A stretch of 64,000 bases of DNA from NCBI RefSeq assembly GCF_900177655.1, contig NZ_FXWK01000001.1, forward strand, positions 434,001 to 498,000, written 5' to 3'. The notes beneath the pieces were generated by a model that was not told the origin of the DNA, did not search any database, and was given only the letters and a program-made list of their open reading frames with translations. This document shows, piece by piece, positions 51,269 through 59,898 of this stretch. How positions within the stretch are numbered: position 1 is the stretch's first letter; the number at the start of each line of letters is the position of its first letter. Both the position numbers and the translations under genes were made by a program. Source of the stretch: Devosia lucknowensis. GTDB lineage: Bacteria > Pseudomonadota > Alphaproteobacteria > Rhizobiales > Devosiaceae.

Positions 51269-51724
51269 ATGGCCTTCTGGGAAGAAAAAACGCTCGATCA
51301 AATGTCGCCTGCCGAATGGGAAGCGCTGTGCGACGGCTGCGGCCGCTGCTGCCTGATTAAGCTCGAGGACGAGGATACCGGGACGCTGATCACCTCGGAT
51401 GTGCGCTGCAAGCTGCTCGACGGCCAGACGTGCGGCTGTACCGACTATCCCAACCGCCAGGCGATCGTGCCCGACTGCATCAAGCTGACGCCGGAAAATG
51501 TGACCGAGATTGCCTGGATCCCCAACACCTGCGCCTATCGCCGCCTGGCCGAGGGCAAGGGCCTGGCCTGGTGGCACCCGCTGGTCTCGGGCGACCCGCA
51601 AACCGTTGTGGATGTTGGCGTTTCAGTGCAGGGCCGGACGTTCCTCGAAACCGAGATCGACCCGGAGGACTGGGAAGAACACGCCGTCGACTGGCCCGAA
51701 TACGAGCCGCCCGAGACGCTCTGA
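51269..51724 (+). CDS. YcgN-family cysteine cluster protein
   Basis: A 151-residue cytoplasmic protein with the UPF0260 signature: [34 protein letters not shown] and [21 protein letters not shown]. The many cysteines suggest a metal or Fe-S cofactor; the role is unknown. Divergent from the PBP gene. Confidence 0.9.
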   Translation: MAFWEEKTLDQMSPAEWEALCDGCGRCCLIKLEDEDTGTLITSDVRCKLLDGQTCGCTDYPNRQAIVPDCIKLTPENVTEIAWIPNTCAYRRLAEGKGLAWWHPLVSGDPQTVVDVGVSVQGRTFLETEIDPEDWEEHAVDWPEYEPPETL

Positions 51725-51801
51725 GCGGCGATTGATTACCACCTGTTAACCATGCCTGTGGCTTCATGCCGGCGATCCGGACTTGGCCCAGGACAGGCTT
51801 G

Positions 51802-52437
51802 ATGAATAAAGTGACCATGAGCGGCAATGACGGTTTGTGGGCGCGAATCCGCGCGGCCCTGGGTCGTCCGGACGCGCATGTGCCCGCCTATGGCCAGGCC
51901 GCCATCGCCCAGAATCCCAACAAGAAACCGCGCCATGCCCAGCGCATCGACGACGAGCTGCGCCGCGGCTGGACCTATTGCGCCGAGCGCAATGTCTCGC
52001 TCTGCGTGATGACGCTCGAATTCGACCTCTACGCCGCATACTTCGCCGCCTATGGGCGGGAGAGCGTAGAGCAGGCGCTCGGGGCGCTCGAAGGTACGGT
52101 AACACCGCTTTTGCCGCGCGACAGCTATCGCTGCCTGCGCCACGGCCGGGCCGGGTTCGTGCTGGTCATGCCCGACATGCCGGCGCTGATGGCCCGCGAA
52201 CTGGCCAGCCGCATCGCTGCCGCCATCCGGCAGCTCGGTCTCGTCAATCGCGAAAGCCATGCCGGGCAGGTGACCATGAGCACCGGCATCGCCGTGACCA
52301 ATCCGCAGGGCAAGTTCGAGCGGGTCGTGCTCGAACAGGCCAACGACGCGGTTAAAAAGGCGCAGCGCCGCGGCATTGCACGGCTCGAAGTGGTCGATCT
52401 GCGCGGTCGTGACGAGAAGCGTCGCAAAGCCGCCTAG
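51802..52437 (+). CDS. Degenerate GGDEF-domain protein
   Basis: A 211-residue protein that follows the diguanylate cyclase fold (VSLCVMTLEFDLYAAYFAAYGRESVEQAL, then QVTMSTGIAVTNPQGKFERVVLEQANDAVKKAQRRG) but the active loop that should read GGDEF is GRAGF in RHGRAGFVLVMPD, and the first metal Asp region is altered (EFDLYAAY). It should not make cyclic di-GMP; a binding or structural role is possible. It has no sensor or membrane domain. Start at ATG 51802; ATG 51817 is also possible. Confidence 0.7.
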   Translation: MNKVTMSGNDGLWARIRAALGRPDAHVPAYGQAAIAQNPNKKPRHAQRIDDELRRGWTYCAERNVSLCVMTLEFDLYAAYFAAYGRESVEQALGALEGTVTPLLPRDSYRCLRHGRAGFVLVMPDMPALMARELASRIAAAIRQLGLVNRESHAGQVTMSTGIAVTNPQGKFERVVLEQANDAVKKAQRRGIARLEVVDLRGRDEKRRKAA

Positions 52438-52524
52438 CTGGCGGTTGCCATAGGCGACCCAACCCCCTAAGAGAGCCGTCCCCGCGCTTTCGGCGCCCTA
52501 TCTCGACATGGTGGACGGCTTCCC

Positions 52525-53787
52525 ATGACACAGTTCTGTGGTCTCGACTTCGGCACGTCCAATTCCACCCTCGGCCGGATCGGTCCCGATGGGGCGCCGC
52601 ATCTGCTGGCGCTGGAGGCCGGCCAGCCCACCATGCCCAGCGTGCTGTTCTTCGGCTTCGAGGACGACCGCATCCATTTCGGCCGGGCGGCCGTCGCGGA
52701 ATATGTGAGCGGCGCCGACGGTCGACTGATGCGCTCGCTCAAGAGCGTGCTGGGCACCGCACTCTATGCCGACACCACGCGCGTCAAGGGACGACGGCTG
52801 GGCTTCGGAGAAATCATCGGCACTTATGTGGGCGAACTCAAGCGCCGGGCGGAGGCGCAGCTGGGCGACGACCTGACCCAGGTGGTCATGGGACGGCCGG
52901 TGCACTTCGTCGACGACGACGCCGCGGCCGATCGCGAGGCGCAGGCGCAGCTCGAGGCTGCGGTTCGGGCGCAGGGATTTCGCGATATCGCCTTTCAATA
53001 CGAGCCCATCGCCGCTGCGCTGGACTACGAGCGGCAGGCGGGTGGCGAAAAACTGGCGCTGATCGTCGACCTTGGCGGCGGCACGTCCGACTTCTCCCTG
53101 GTGCGCGTTTCGCCCGAGAGGGCCGGGCGCGCCGATCGCGGGGACGATATCCTGGCCACCACGGGCGTCCATATCGGCGGTACGGACTTCGACCGCTTGC
53201 TGGCCATGAGCCGGGTGATGCCCGAACTGGGCCTCGGATCACGGACCCTCGACGGCAAGCGGCACCTGCCGGTGGCACCCTATTTCGATCTTTCGACCTG
53301 GCACCGCATCAACCGGCTCTACGATGCCAAGGCCCTGCGCGATCTGCGCTCGACGGTGCGCGAGGCGAAAGATGCAGACAGGGTCGAAACCTTCGCGATG
53401 CTGGTCGAGGAGCGGCTCGGGCACCGCCTGATCGGCGCCGTCGAAGACGCCAAGATCGCGCTTTCGGACAGCGACGCTGTCGACTTTGCCTTCGCGGTTC
53501 GCGATCGCACCATCAGCACGATCATCACCGCCGATCAGCTCGCCGAAGCACTGGCCGCGTCCATCGCACGGCTCGAAGCGACCATTATCGAGACGCTCAC
53601 CCTCGCCGGGATCGGCGCGGATGCCGTCGACAGCCTGATCCTGACCGGAGGCTCGACGCTGGTGCCGGCGGTGGCAGGGCGGCTTCAGTCCCTGTTTCCG
53701 GAGGCCGAAGTTGTCCGCACCGATGTGCTGGGCAGCGTTGGCCTGGGGCTGGCGCTGGAGGCAAACCGGGTTTTCGGATCGCGGTAG
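52525..53787 (+). CDS. Hsp70-family protein (YegD-like)
   Basis: A 420-residue protein with the actin-like ATPase fold of Hsp70: phosphate 1 loop FCGLDFGTSNSTLG, phosphate 2 VDLGGGTSDFSLV, and adenosine loop LILTGGSTLVPAV. It lacks the C-terminal substrate-binding domain of DnaK, as in YegD. Its function is undefined. No DnaJ or GrpE gene is adjacent. Confidence 0.9.
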   Translation: MTQFCGLDFGTSNSTLGRIGPDGAPHLLALEAGQPTMPSVLFFGFEDDRIHFGRAAVAEYVSGADGRLMRSLKSVLGTALYADTTRVKGRRLGFGEIIGTYVGELKRRAEAQLGDDLTQVVMGRPVHFVDDDAAADREAQAQLEAAVRAQGFRDIAFQYEPIAAALDYERQAGGEKLALIVDLGGGTSDFSLVRVSPERAGRADRGDDILATTGVHIGGTDFDRLLAMSRVMPELGLGSRTLDGKRHLPVAPYFDLSTWHRINRLYDAKALRDLRSTVREAKDADRVETFAMLVEERLGHRLIGAVEDAKIALSDSDAVDFAFAVRDRTISTIITADQLAEALAASIARLEATIIETLTLAGIGADAVDSLILTGGSTLVPAVAGRLQSLFPEAEVVRTDVLGSVGLGLALEANRVFGSR

Positions 53788-53844
53788 GCCTGCATCCAAC
53801 CGCCATCGCGGCACGTTAGGCTCGCAAGCGTCGTGAGGGCATTG

Positions 53845-55077
53845 ATGAGTTATCTTCGTTTCAAACTGCGTCAACTGATGCAGCGCATGTGGTTTTTGCC
53901 GGCCGCATTTTCTGCCGTGGCCGTGCTGACGGTGATCATCGCCTATGTGTTGGCGCGCTTCGCTCCAGAAGAGCTGCCCTTCGTCATGCCGACCAACGCC
54001 GTGCAGTCCATCCTGCAGATTCTTGCATCGAGCCTGCTGACTGTGGCGGTCTTTGCCCTGTCGACGGTGGTTGGCGCCTTTTCCGCTGCGTCGAATTCCA
54101 CGACACCGCGGGCCGTGCCGCTGATTGCAGGTGACCTGCGCGCCCAGACATCGATTTCGGTGTTCATCGGTGCCTTCCTGTTCTCGATCGTCGGCATTAT
54201 CGGTCTTTCGGCCGGGCTCTACAGCGAGGCCGGTCGTCTCTTCCTGTTCATCGTCACGCTCGGGGTTCTGATTCTCGTCGTCGCGGCGCTGATCCGCTGG
54301 ATCGGCCAGATTTCGGCGATCGGCCGTGTGTCGCACACGATCGGCGTCGTGGAAGGCGCCACCCGGGACGCGCTCAAGGTGATGCGGGAGCATCCGCTGC
54401 TCGACTGCAGGCGCCTCGATGGCGAACCGGAGGGCGAGCCCATCGCCCCGGAGCGCCCCGGCTACGTCCAGCACTGCGACGCCGGCGCGCTGCAGGACCT
54501 TGCCAAAGAGCATGACCTGATCGTGACGGTACTGTCGCGGCCCGGCGCCTATGCCACGCCGGTGCGGCCGCTGATGATGGTCAAGGGTGTCCTCGACGAC
54601 GAATTGCGGGACGCTCTCAAGGACTGCTTCGTGCTGGGCGATCAGCGTGCTTATGACAGCGACCCGCGCTATGGCTTCATCGTGCTGGGAGAAATCGCGG
54701 ACAAGGCCATGTCGGCCAGCATCAATGATCCGGGCACGGCGATCGTCGTGATCGACACCGTAACGCGCCTGCTGCTGGACTGGGACGACGAGCATCGAGA
54801 GGGCGAGCACGATCGGATCCTGGTCGCGCCGCTGGTTCCGCGTGACGTGCTCGACGATTTCTACCGGCCGCTGGCGCGGGACGGGGCCCACGTGATCGAA
54901 GTGGTGTCCCGCATGCTCAAGAGCCTCGAAACAGTGGCCGCATGCAAGCCCATACTGGCCGACGCTGCGCGCGAAACGGCCGGCAACGTGGTTTCCCGCG
55001 CCATGAAAGCGATGGACGACGAACGCGACGTGGCCGATCTGCAGACGCTGAGCGCGTGGGCCACCAAACGGTCGTGA
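53845..55077 (+). CDS. DUF2254 membrane protein
   Basis: A 410-residue protein with about four membrane helices in the first 175 residues (FLPAAFSAVAVLTVIIAYVL to LGVLILVVAALIRWI) and a large soluble C-terminal part with the DUF2254 features FCAxx-like VGVVEGATRDALKVM and LGEIADKAMSASINDPGTAIVVIDTVTRLL. Function unknown. I prefer ATG 53845 (GAGG 6 bases upstream) over GTG 53833. Confidence 0.82.
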   Translation: MSYLRFKLRQLMQRMWFLPAAFSAVAVLTVIIAYVLARFAPEELPFVMPTNAVQSILQILASSLLTVAVFALSTVVGAFSAASNSTTPRAVPLIAGDLRAQTSISVFIGAFLFSIVGIIGLSAGLYSEAGRLFLFIVTLGVLILVVAALIRWIGQISAIGRVSHTIGVVEGATRDALKVMREHPLLDCRRLDGEPEGEPIAPERPGYVQHCDAGALQDLAKEHDLIVTVLSRPGAYATPVRPLMMVKGVLDDELRDALKDCFVLGDQRAYDSDPRYGFIVLGEIADKAMSASINDPGTAIVVIDTVTRLLLDWDDEHREGEHDRILVAPLVPRDVLDDFYRPLARDGAHVIEVVSRMLKSLETVAACKPILADAARETAGNVVSRAMKAMDDERDVADLQTLSAWATKRS

Positions 55078-55148
55078 CACTTTTTTCGCAGGACTTATCC
55101 CCGCGTCACGGTGCTGCGCTATAGTTCAGGCATAGTCGAGAAATGGGG

Positions 55149-55394
55149 TCACGAAGCCGAGCGGATATCCTGCCAGCGCTGCTGGCGCATCCGCGATGGA
55201 TCGACGAGCCGGCAGGAATACTGACCCTTGATGGCCTCGTTGAAGAAGCGGCCCATCGACTCGGAATTGACGAGCGCGACGTAGATGGGCTGCGGCACGC
55301 CGAAATATTTGTAGTGCCGAAAATCCGGACCGAACCAGAGCGAGAGCTCCTTGAGCTCGGGCTTGTAGTGATGATGGCGGATCGCTGCAGACAT
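55149..55394 (-). CDS. KTSC-domain protein
   Basis: An 81-residue protein with the KTSC pattern: LSLWFGPDFRHYKYFGVPQPIYVALVNSESMGRFFNEAIKGQY. KTSC domains are short, occur in phages and beside RNA- or nucleotide-related enzymes, and have no established function. It lies at the edge of the phage remnant on the opposite strand, so it may belong to it. Confidence 0.72.
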   Translation of the reverse strand: MSAAIRHHHYKPELKELSLWFGPDFRHYKYFGVPQPIYVALVNSESMGRFFNEAIKGQYSCRLVDPSRMRQQRWQDIRSAS

Positions 55395-55492
55395 CGGCTT
55401 ACTCCCGGTGGGCTTCCGTAGGGACGAATCCGCGTCGATTCCTCGAGGTTCCGTAGCGAGCGCCTCGCTGGATTCACAGTTGAGTCAACGAC

Positions 55493-55900
55493 ATGGCAGC
55501 TGGGACTAAGCAAACGCCGGACTGGGCGACAATCCGGGCCGAGTATGAAGGCCGTCTCTACACACCTGACGTGATCTGCCAGAGGCATGGCATCACCGCG
55601 GCACGACTGCGCTACCGCCGGGAACGGGAAGACTGGCTCAACATCAAGGCGCATCCGCCGACCAGAAATGCCCTGGTGGCGCGGATGCTGCGGGTGCTCG
55701 ACGAGCAGATCAAGGAACTGGAAAGGGCCGAGGACATGGCGATAGACAAGCGGGCCAAGATGCTGGCGGACCAGGTGAAAACGCTGGACAAGCTGATCGA
55801 GCTTGGCGCGGCGGAGCGGAATGTCGAGCCGCCGAGCAAACGCGACATGACCGATCTGCGCGCCAAGCTGGTCAAGCGCCTTGATCAGTCCCAACGCTGA
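55493..55900 (+). CDS. Phage/GTA terminase small-subunit-like protein
   Basis: A 135-residue protein with an N-terminal helix-turn-helix-like segment (TPDVICQRHGITAARLRYRREREDWLNI) and a helical charged C-terminus (LVARMLRVLDEQIKELERAEDMAIDKRAKMLADQVKTLDKLI). Its position directly in front of, and overlapping, a terminase large-subunit gene identifies it as the small-subunit counterpart. Sequence alone would not. Confidence 0.65.
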   Translation: MAAGTKQTPDWATIRAEYEGRLYTPDVICQRHGITAARLRYRREREDWLNIKAHPPTRNALVARMLRVLDEQIKELERAEDMAIDKRAKMLADQVKTLDKLIELGAAERNVEPPSKRDMTDLRAKLVKRLDQSQR

Positions 55901-56738
55901 AAAGGTCGCCGCCCTCGACCCCAAACAGGTGGAGCGCATGTATTTCTGCTGGCCTCGCTGGGCCCGGCGGGAGCAGCGCCAGCCCGCTGGCGACTGGACC
56001 ACATGGCTGCTGATGGGTGGCCGCGGTTCGGGCAAGACGCGGGCCGGAGCCGAATGGGTGCGGCGGCTGGCGCGACAGGGGGTGTCCCCCCTGGCGCTGG
56101 TCGGCGAGACCATGACCGAGGCGGTCGACATCATGGTGCGCGGGGAAAGCGGCATCCTCGCCGTTCATACCGATCGCGAGCGGCCGACACTGATGGGCAG
56201 GAACCGGCTGATCTGGCCCAATGGTGTGGAGGCGTTGATCCTGCCCGCTTCCGACCCGGAGCGGTTTCGCGGGCCGCAATTCGCGGCTGCCTGGTGTGAC
56301 GAGGTCGGCAAGTGGCCGCATGCGGAAGAGGCATGGGACATGCTGCAATTTGGCCTGCGGCTCGGCGATCGCCCCCGCCAGCTGGCGACGACGACGCCGC
56401 GCCCGACCAGGCTGATCCGGCGGCTCGTAGCCGATGCGCGAACCAGGGTGGTGCGGATGACCACGCAGGACAATTATCGATACCTGGCCCCGACCTTTCT
56501 GGATGCGGTGGTGGCCCGTTACCAAGGCACGGTGCTGGGACGGCAGGAACTGAACGGCGAACTGATCGAGGACAGGCCCGACGCCCTCTGGCAGCGGTCG
56601 ATGTTTCGCGCGCCGGAGGGGCCGATCGACGGGCGTGTTATCGTCGCGGTCGATCCACCGGTGACGGGATCGGCGCGATCGGACGCGGAGAAGCGGGAGC
56701 TTGTGGGGGTGGGCGTGGATACGGGAGTGAGAGCATGA
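55881..56738 (+). pseudogene. Terminase large subunit, truncated in the nuclease domain
   Basis: A 285-residue frame starting at a TTG inside the previous gene. The packaging ATPase is intact: Walker A GGRGSGKT (residues 46-53), Walker B region AAAWCDEVGKWP, and the coupling segment LATTTPRPT. The family runs to about 430 residues, with an RNase H-like nuclease whose first Asp lies in VIVAVDPPVTGSARSDA. Here that motif is followed by unrelated EKRELVGVGVDTGVRA and a stop, so most of the nuclease is gone. It resembles GTA g2/phage terminases. It overlaps the next ATG (ATGA). Confidence 0.82.
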
Positions 56739-56923
56739 ACGACCTGACGAAAACCATTATCGAGCGTGGCGACCTGGCGCATCTGGCACTGTTTCTTTGG
56801 GCATCGGGCGCGAGCGCGCTGCTGGTGTGGACGCTCCGAGAGATGGCCAAGGTGAATCAACACTTCAACGACTTCGTGCGCGAGATCGCCGCGTTGAATC
56901 GTCTTTTCCGCAAAGAGGACTAA
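56735..56923 (+). CDS. Small phage-type membrane protein
   Basis: A 62-residue protein with one membrane helix (LAHLALFLWASGASALLVW) followed by a short helical tail (MAKVNQHFNDFVREIAALNRLFRKED). Its place just ahead of an endolysin remnant and a holin-like gene suggests a lysis-module accessory protein. Function unproven. Confidence 0.55.
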   Translation: MNDLTKTIIERGDLAHLALFLWASGASALLVWTLREMAKVNQHFNDFVREIAALNRLFRKED

Positions 56924-56928
56924 GTCTA

Positions 56929-57087
56929 TGGCTGAAAAGCAAAATCGGGAAACGGCTCATCAACGTCATCTGCGACCGGCGGCTCGGCTTTCTAAAGGCT
57001 CTATCGACCTTTCCCGTCTTCGGTCGCGGCTGGACAAGCCGGGTTTCGACGGTCCGGGCTGCCTCGCTTTCGGCGGCGCCGGCCATG
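56929..57087 (+). pseudogene. C-terminal remnant of a GH108-type phage endolysin
   Basis: In the frame that runs without a stop into the next gene, this stretch reads KSKIGKRLINVICDRRLGF, LKALSTFPVFGRGWTSRV and VRAASLSA. This matches the C-terminal end of phage N-acetylmuramidases of the glycoside hydrolase 108 group, where RLxFL, FGRGWxxRV and VxxxAL are conserved. The catalytic N-terminal half is missing and there is no start or ribosome site, so it is a deletion remnant. Confidence 0.55.
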
Positions 57088-57114
57088 ACATCAACCTCAC
57101 GAGGAGAAACGACA

Positions 57115-57300
57115 ATGGACCTTCTTGCCGGATACAAGACCTATATCGTCGCGGCATTCATGCTGCTGGCCGGCGTCGCGCAGATGCTCGGCGTCGACTT
57201 TCCGGCGCTGGATGGCGGCGCGGCGGGCAACCTCATGCTCGAAGCCCTGGCCATTCTCTTCCTGCGCAGGGGACTGAAGAGTGACATCGGGAAAGCGTGA
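57115..57300 (+). CDS. Holin-like small membrane protein
   Basis: A 61-residue protein: MDLLAGYKTYIVAAFMLLAGVAQMLGVDFPALDG, then LMLEALAILFLRRGLK. Two hydrophobic segments and a basic C-terminus match small holin-like proteins found after endolysin genes in alphaproteobacterial prophages. GAGGAG lies 8 bases upstream, so it may still be translated. Confidence 0.68.
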   Translation: MDLLAGYKTYIVAAFMLLAGVAQMLGVDFPALDGGAAGNLMLEALAILFLRRGLKSDIGKA

Positions 57301-57391
57301 TCCCACTTTCTCGCACCCTGTGTTAAACGAACCTGCGGCCGATGCCTTCCCCACGGCGCCGGCCGCTGGTGACGTTTGTGATGGCCTGCCT

Positions 57392-57408
57392 CATTCATGT
57401 CCCATTCA
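57392..57408 (+). promoter_or_regulatory. Direct repeat CATTCA upstream of the feuN-like gene
   Basis: CATTCA occurs at 57392 and 57403, exactly 11 bases apart, 25 bases before the ATG. An 11-base period is typical of OmpR/PhoP-family sites, so this may be an autoregulatory box for the adjacent FeuP-like regulator (inference). Confidence 0.4.
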
Positions 57409-57433
57409 GTTTGCAGACGCTATTGATCGGGTC

Positions 57434-57733
57434 ATGAAAACCAACGCCCCCAAACCCACCGCTGCCATCGCCCTGGCCCTGGCCCTCGCACTGTCCCTCG
57501 TCGGCACCGGTGCAAGCCAGGCGCAGGCCTGCCTCGACAAGCGCCAGATCCAGGAGGCCGTGTCATCCGGCGAGATCATGTCGCTCGATGCCGTGCTGGC
57601 ATCCGCCGGCGTCGATCCGAATGCTGAAATTCTCAACGTGCAGGTGTGTGACGAAGGCGGAGCGCTGGTATATGTTATCGGCGTGCTGAGCCCGGACGGA
57701 CAGGCCCAAAACCTGACGCTGAGCGCTCAATAG
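57434..57733 (+). CDS. feuN: Small periplasmic PepSY-like protein (FeuN-like)
   Basis: A 99-residue protein with a signal peptide (MKTNAPKPTAAIALALALALSLVGTGASQAQA) and a small PepSY-like domain (CLDKRQIQEAVSSGEIMSLDAVLASA, then ILNVQVCDEGGALVYVIGVL) with two cysteines. It directly precedes a PhoP/PhoQ-type pair. In Sinorhizobium the small periplasmic protein FeuN encoded ahead of feuPQ restrains the kinase; I infer the same role here from position and size. Confidence 0.6.
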   Translation: MKTNAPKPTAAIALALALALSLVGTGASQAQACLDKRQIQEAVSSGEIMSLDAVLASAGVDPNAEILNVQVCDEGGALVYVIGVLSPDGQAQNLTLSAQ

Positions 57734-57757
57734 CTTCGGACCTTGGCGGGGGCGCCC

Positions 57758-58417
57758 ATGCGTGTTCTGGTTGTTGAAGACGACTCCAATCTCAATCGGC
57801 AGCTCAAGGAAGCGCTGACCGAGGCCGGCTATGCGGTCGACGTGGCATTCGACGGCGAGGAAGGTCACTTCCTCGGCGATACCGAGCCCTATGACACGAT
57901 CATCCTCGATATCGGACTTCCGCAGATGGACGGGTTGTCGGTGCTTGAAGAATGGCGCCGGGCAGGGCGGACGACGCCGGTGCTGCTGCTGACCGCGCGC
58001 GATCGCTGGAGCGACAAGGTGCAGGGCATCGATGCCGGTGCCGACGACTACGTCGCCAAGCCCTTTCACATGGAAGAAGTGCTGGCGCGCGTACGGGCGC
58101 TGGTGCGTCGCGCAGCCGGGCACGCGAGCAACGAGATCGTCTGCGGCGCGGTGCGTCTCGATGCCAGATCGGGCAAGGTCACCGTCGATGGCCAGTCGGT
58201 CAAGCTGACCAGCCACGAGCTCCGCCTCCTGAGCTACCTGATGCACCACAAGGGCAAGGTGATCTCGCGCACCGAACTCACCGAGCATCTTTACGATCAG
58301 GACTTCGACCGCGACAGCAACACCATCGAAGTGTTCGTCGGCCGGCTGCGCAAGAAGCTTCCCGATGACTGTATCCAGACCGTTCGCGGACTCGGTTACC
58401 AGATCGTCGGCGATTGA
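57758..58417 (+). CDS. feuP: OmpR/PhoP-family response regulator (FeuP-like)
   Basis: A 219-residue two-domain regulator: receiver with MRVLVVEDDSNLN, phospho-acceptor Asp near residue 51 in IILDIGLPQMDG, TARDRWSDKVQGIDAGADDYVAKPF; winged-helix C-terminus with LTSHELRLLSYLMHHKGKVISRTELTEHLYD and RDSNTIEVFVGRLRKKL. It should bind direct repeats. I chose ATG 57758; a TTG five codons earlier is possible. It is followed by its kinase 39 bases on. Confidence 0.85.
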   Translation: MRVLVVEDDSNLNRQLKEALTEAGYAVDVAFDGEEGHFLGDTEPYDTIILDIGLPQMDGLSVLEEWRRAGRTTPVLLLTARDRWSDKVQGIDAGADDYVAKPFHMEEVLARVRALVRRAAGHASNEIVCGAVRLDARSGKVTVDGQSVKLTSHELRLLSYLMHHKGKVISRTELTEHLYDQDFDRDSNTIEVFVGRLRKKLPDDCIQTVRGLGYQIVGD

Positions 58418-58456
58418 TGCCGGCGCCGTTTCCGACCGACACCGACGGGCGCTGAC

Positions 58457-59836
58457 ATGCTGCGTAAGGGCTCGATCGCTGCATCGCTGTTCTGGCTTTC
58501 GGCTGCGTGGCTGGTGCTGGCCCTCGTCACCACCGGCATCCTGCTGACAGACCTTTATTCACGTACTCTGGACCAGACGCTCACCGAGACGCTGGACTTT
58601 CACGTGGAGAGCCTGACCGGCGCGCTCCTTGAAATGCGGGACCCTCAATCACCCGAGGTGGCGCTGGCCGACCCGCGGTTCGAGCGGCCACGTTCGGGAT
58701 GGTACTGGATCATCAGGGGAGATGATGGACGCCTCGTCAATCTCTCGACCTCGGTCGTGGGCATCGATCTGCCCGGCGTCGGCACGGCCGCCGACGCCCT
58801 TGGCCGCAGTTCCGAAATCATCAACGATCCCTTCGGTACGCAGTTGCGTATGGTCGAGCGGAGCGTGACCCTTGACGGCACGACCTACCGGATCACGGTC
58901 GCGGGCAATCTTACGGAAATCCTCGAACTGGTCTCGAGCTTTCGCGGCCAGACCTTCATTGTCCTGGGCGCCGTCGGCGTAATGCTGGCTGCCATGAGCG
59001 CCTTTGTCGCGCGGATTGCCCTGCGCCCCATCGCCCGCTTGAGCCGCGCCGTTGAAGCGGTGCGCGAGGGAGACAGCGCCGAGGTGTCCGGGACGTACCC
59101 GACCGAGATTGCCCCCCTCGCAGAGGAGGTGAACGAGCTCCTGCGCTCCAACACGCAGATCATCGAACGCGCGCGAAACCAGGTCGGCAATCTGGCCCAC
59201 GGGCTCAAGACGCCGATTGCGGTGCTGCGCAATGAAGCTGCGGCAAAAAAGGGCGCTTTGGCCGATGTGGTGACATCGGAAACCGAGAAAATGAGCAACA
59301 TGGTCTCGACCTATCTCGAGCGCGCCCGCCTTGCAGCGCGCACCTCGGTGGTCGGGAAGAAATCCGACGCGACCATGGTGATGCTGCGCCTGACGCGGGT
59401 GATGCGGAAGATCCACCCAGACGTGACTATCGCCTTCCAGCGCCCGGATGCTTCGCTACCCTGGTTCCGGGGCGACGAGGCCGATCTGGAGGAAATCGCG
59501 GGAAACCTGCTCGACAATGCCTGCAAGTGGTCGAAGGGTCAGGTGGGCGTGCGCCTGTCGTCGGAACGGGGGGACAAGGGCGCGCAGTTGCTGGTGCGCA
59601 TCGACGACAATGGACCGGGTCTGAGCGAGGCCGACGCGCAAAAAGTGTTGCGCCGCGGCGTCAGGTTGGACGAGAAGACGCCGGGCACCGGCTTGGGACT
59701 GGATATTGTCAAGGAACTGGTCGATGTCTATGGCGGCAGCCTGGAACTGAAGCGTTCCCAGCTGGGCGGGCTGTTGGTGGAACTCAGACTTCCCACCGCA
59801 CGGCTGGGCGGGCTGGTTCGTCCCGAAGGCGCCTGA
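58457..59836 (+). CDS. feuQ: PhoQ-type sensor histidine kinase (FeuQ-like)
   Basis: A 459-residue inner-membrane kinase: membrane helix near residues 12-30, a periplasmic sensor of about 130 residues, a second helix (TFIVLGAVGVMLAAMSAF), HAMP, and a HisKA with the phospho-acceptor in NLAHGLKTPIAVLRNEA, a form characteristic of the PhoQ group. The ATPase has NLLDNACKWS, IDDNGPGLS and GTGLGLDIVKELV. With the upstream regulator it forms a two-component system. In rhizobia FeuPQ controls export of cyclic glucans in low-osmolarity conditions. Confidence 0.85.
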   Translation: MLRKGSIAASLFWLSAAWLVLALVTTGILLTDLYSRTLDQTLTETLDFHVESLTGALLEMRDPQSPEVALADPRFERPRSGWYWIIRGDDGRLVNLSTSVVGIDLPGVGTAADALGRSSEIINDPFGTQLRMVERSVTLDGTTYRITVAGNLTEILELVSSFRGQTFIVLGAVGVMLAAMSAFVARIALRPIARLSRAVEAVREGDSAEVSGTYPTEIAPLAEEVNELLRSNTQIIERARNQVGNLAHGLKTPIAVLRNEAAAKKGALADVVTSETEKMSNMVSTYLERARLAARTSVVGKKSDATMVMLRLTRVMRKIHPDVTIAFQRPDASLPWFRGDEADLEEIAGNLLDNACKWSKGQVGVRLSSERGDKGAQLLVRIDDNGPGLSEADAQKVLRRGVRLDEKTPGTGLGLDIVKELVDVYGGSLELKRSQLGGLLVELRLPTARLGGLVRPEGA

Positions 59837-59898
59837 CGCACTTTCGCCGTAATACGACCACAAGAACCGATCGACTGTATGCAGAGGCCAATACACCC

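Noticed and set aside
53239..55080. Minus-strand frame of 613 codons opposite the Hsp70-like and DUF2254 genes
   Set aside because: It spans two unrelated plus-strand genes and their spacer, and is rich in His/Arg/Asp with no domain; a shadow.
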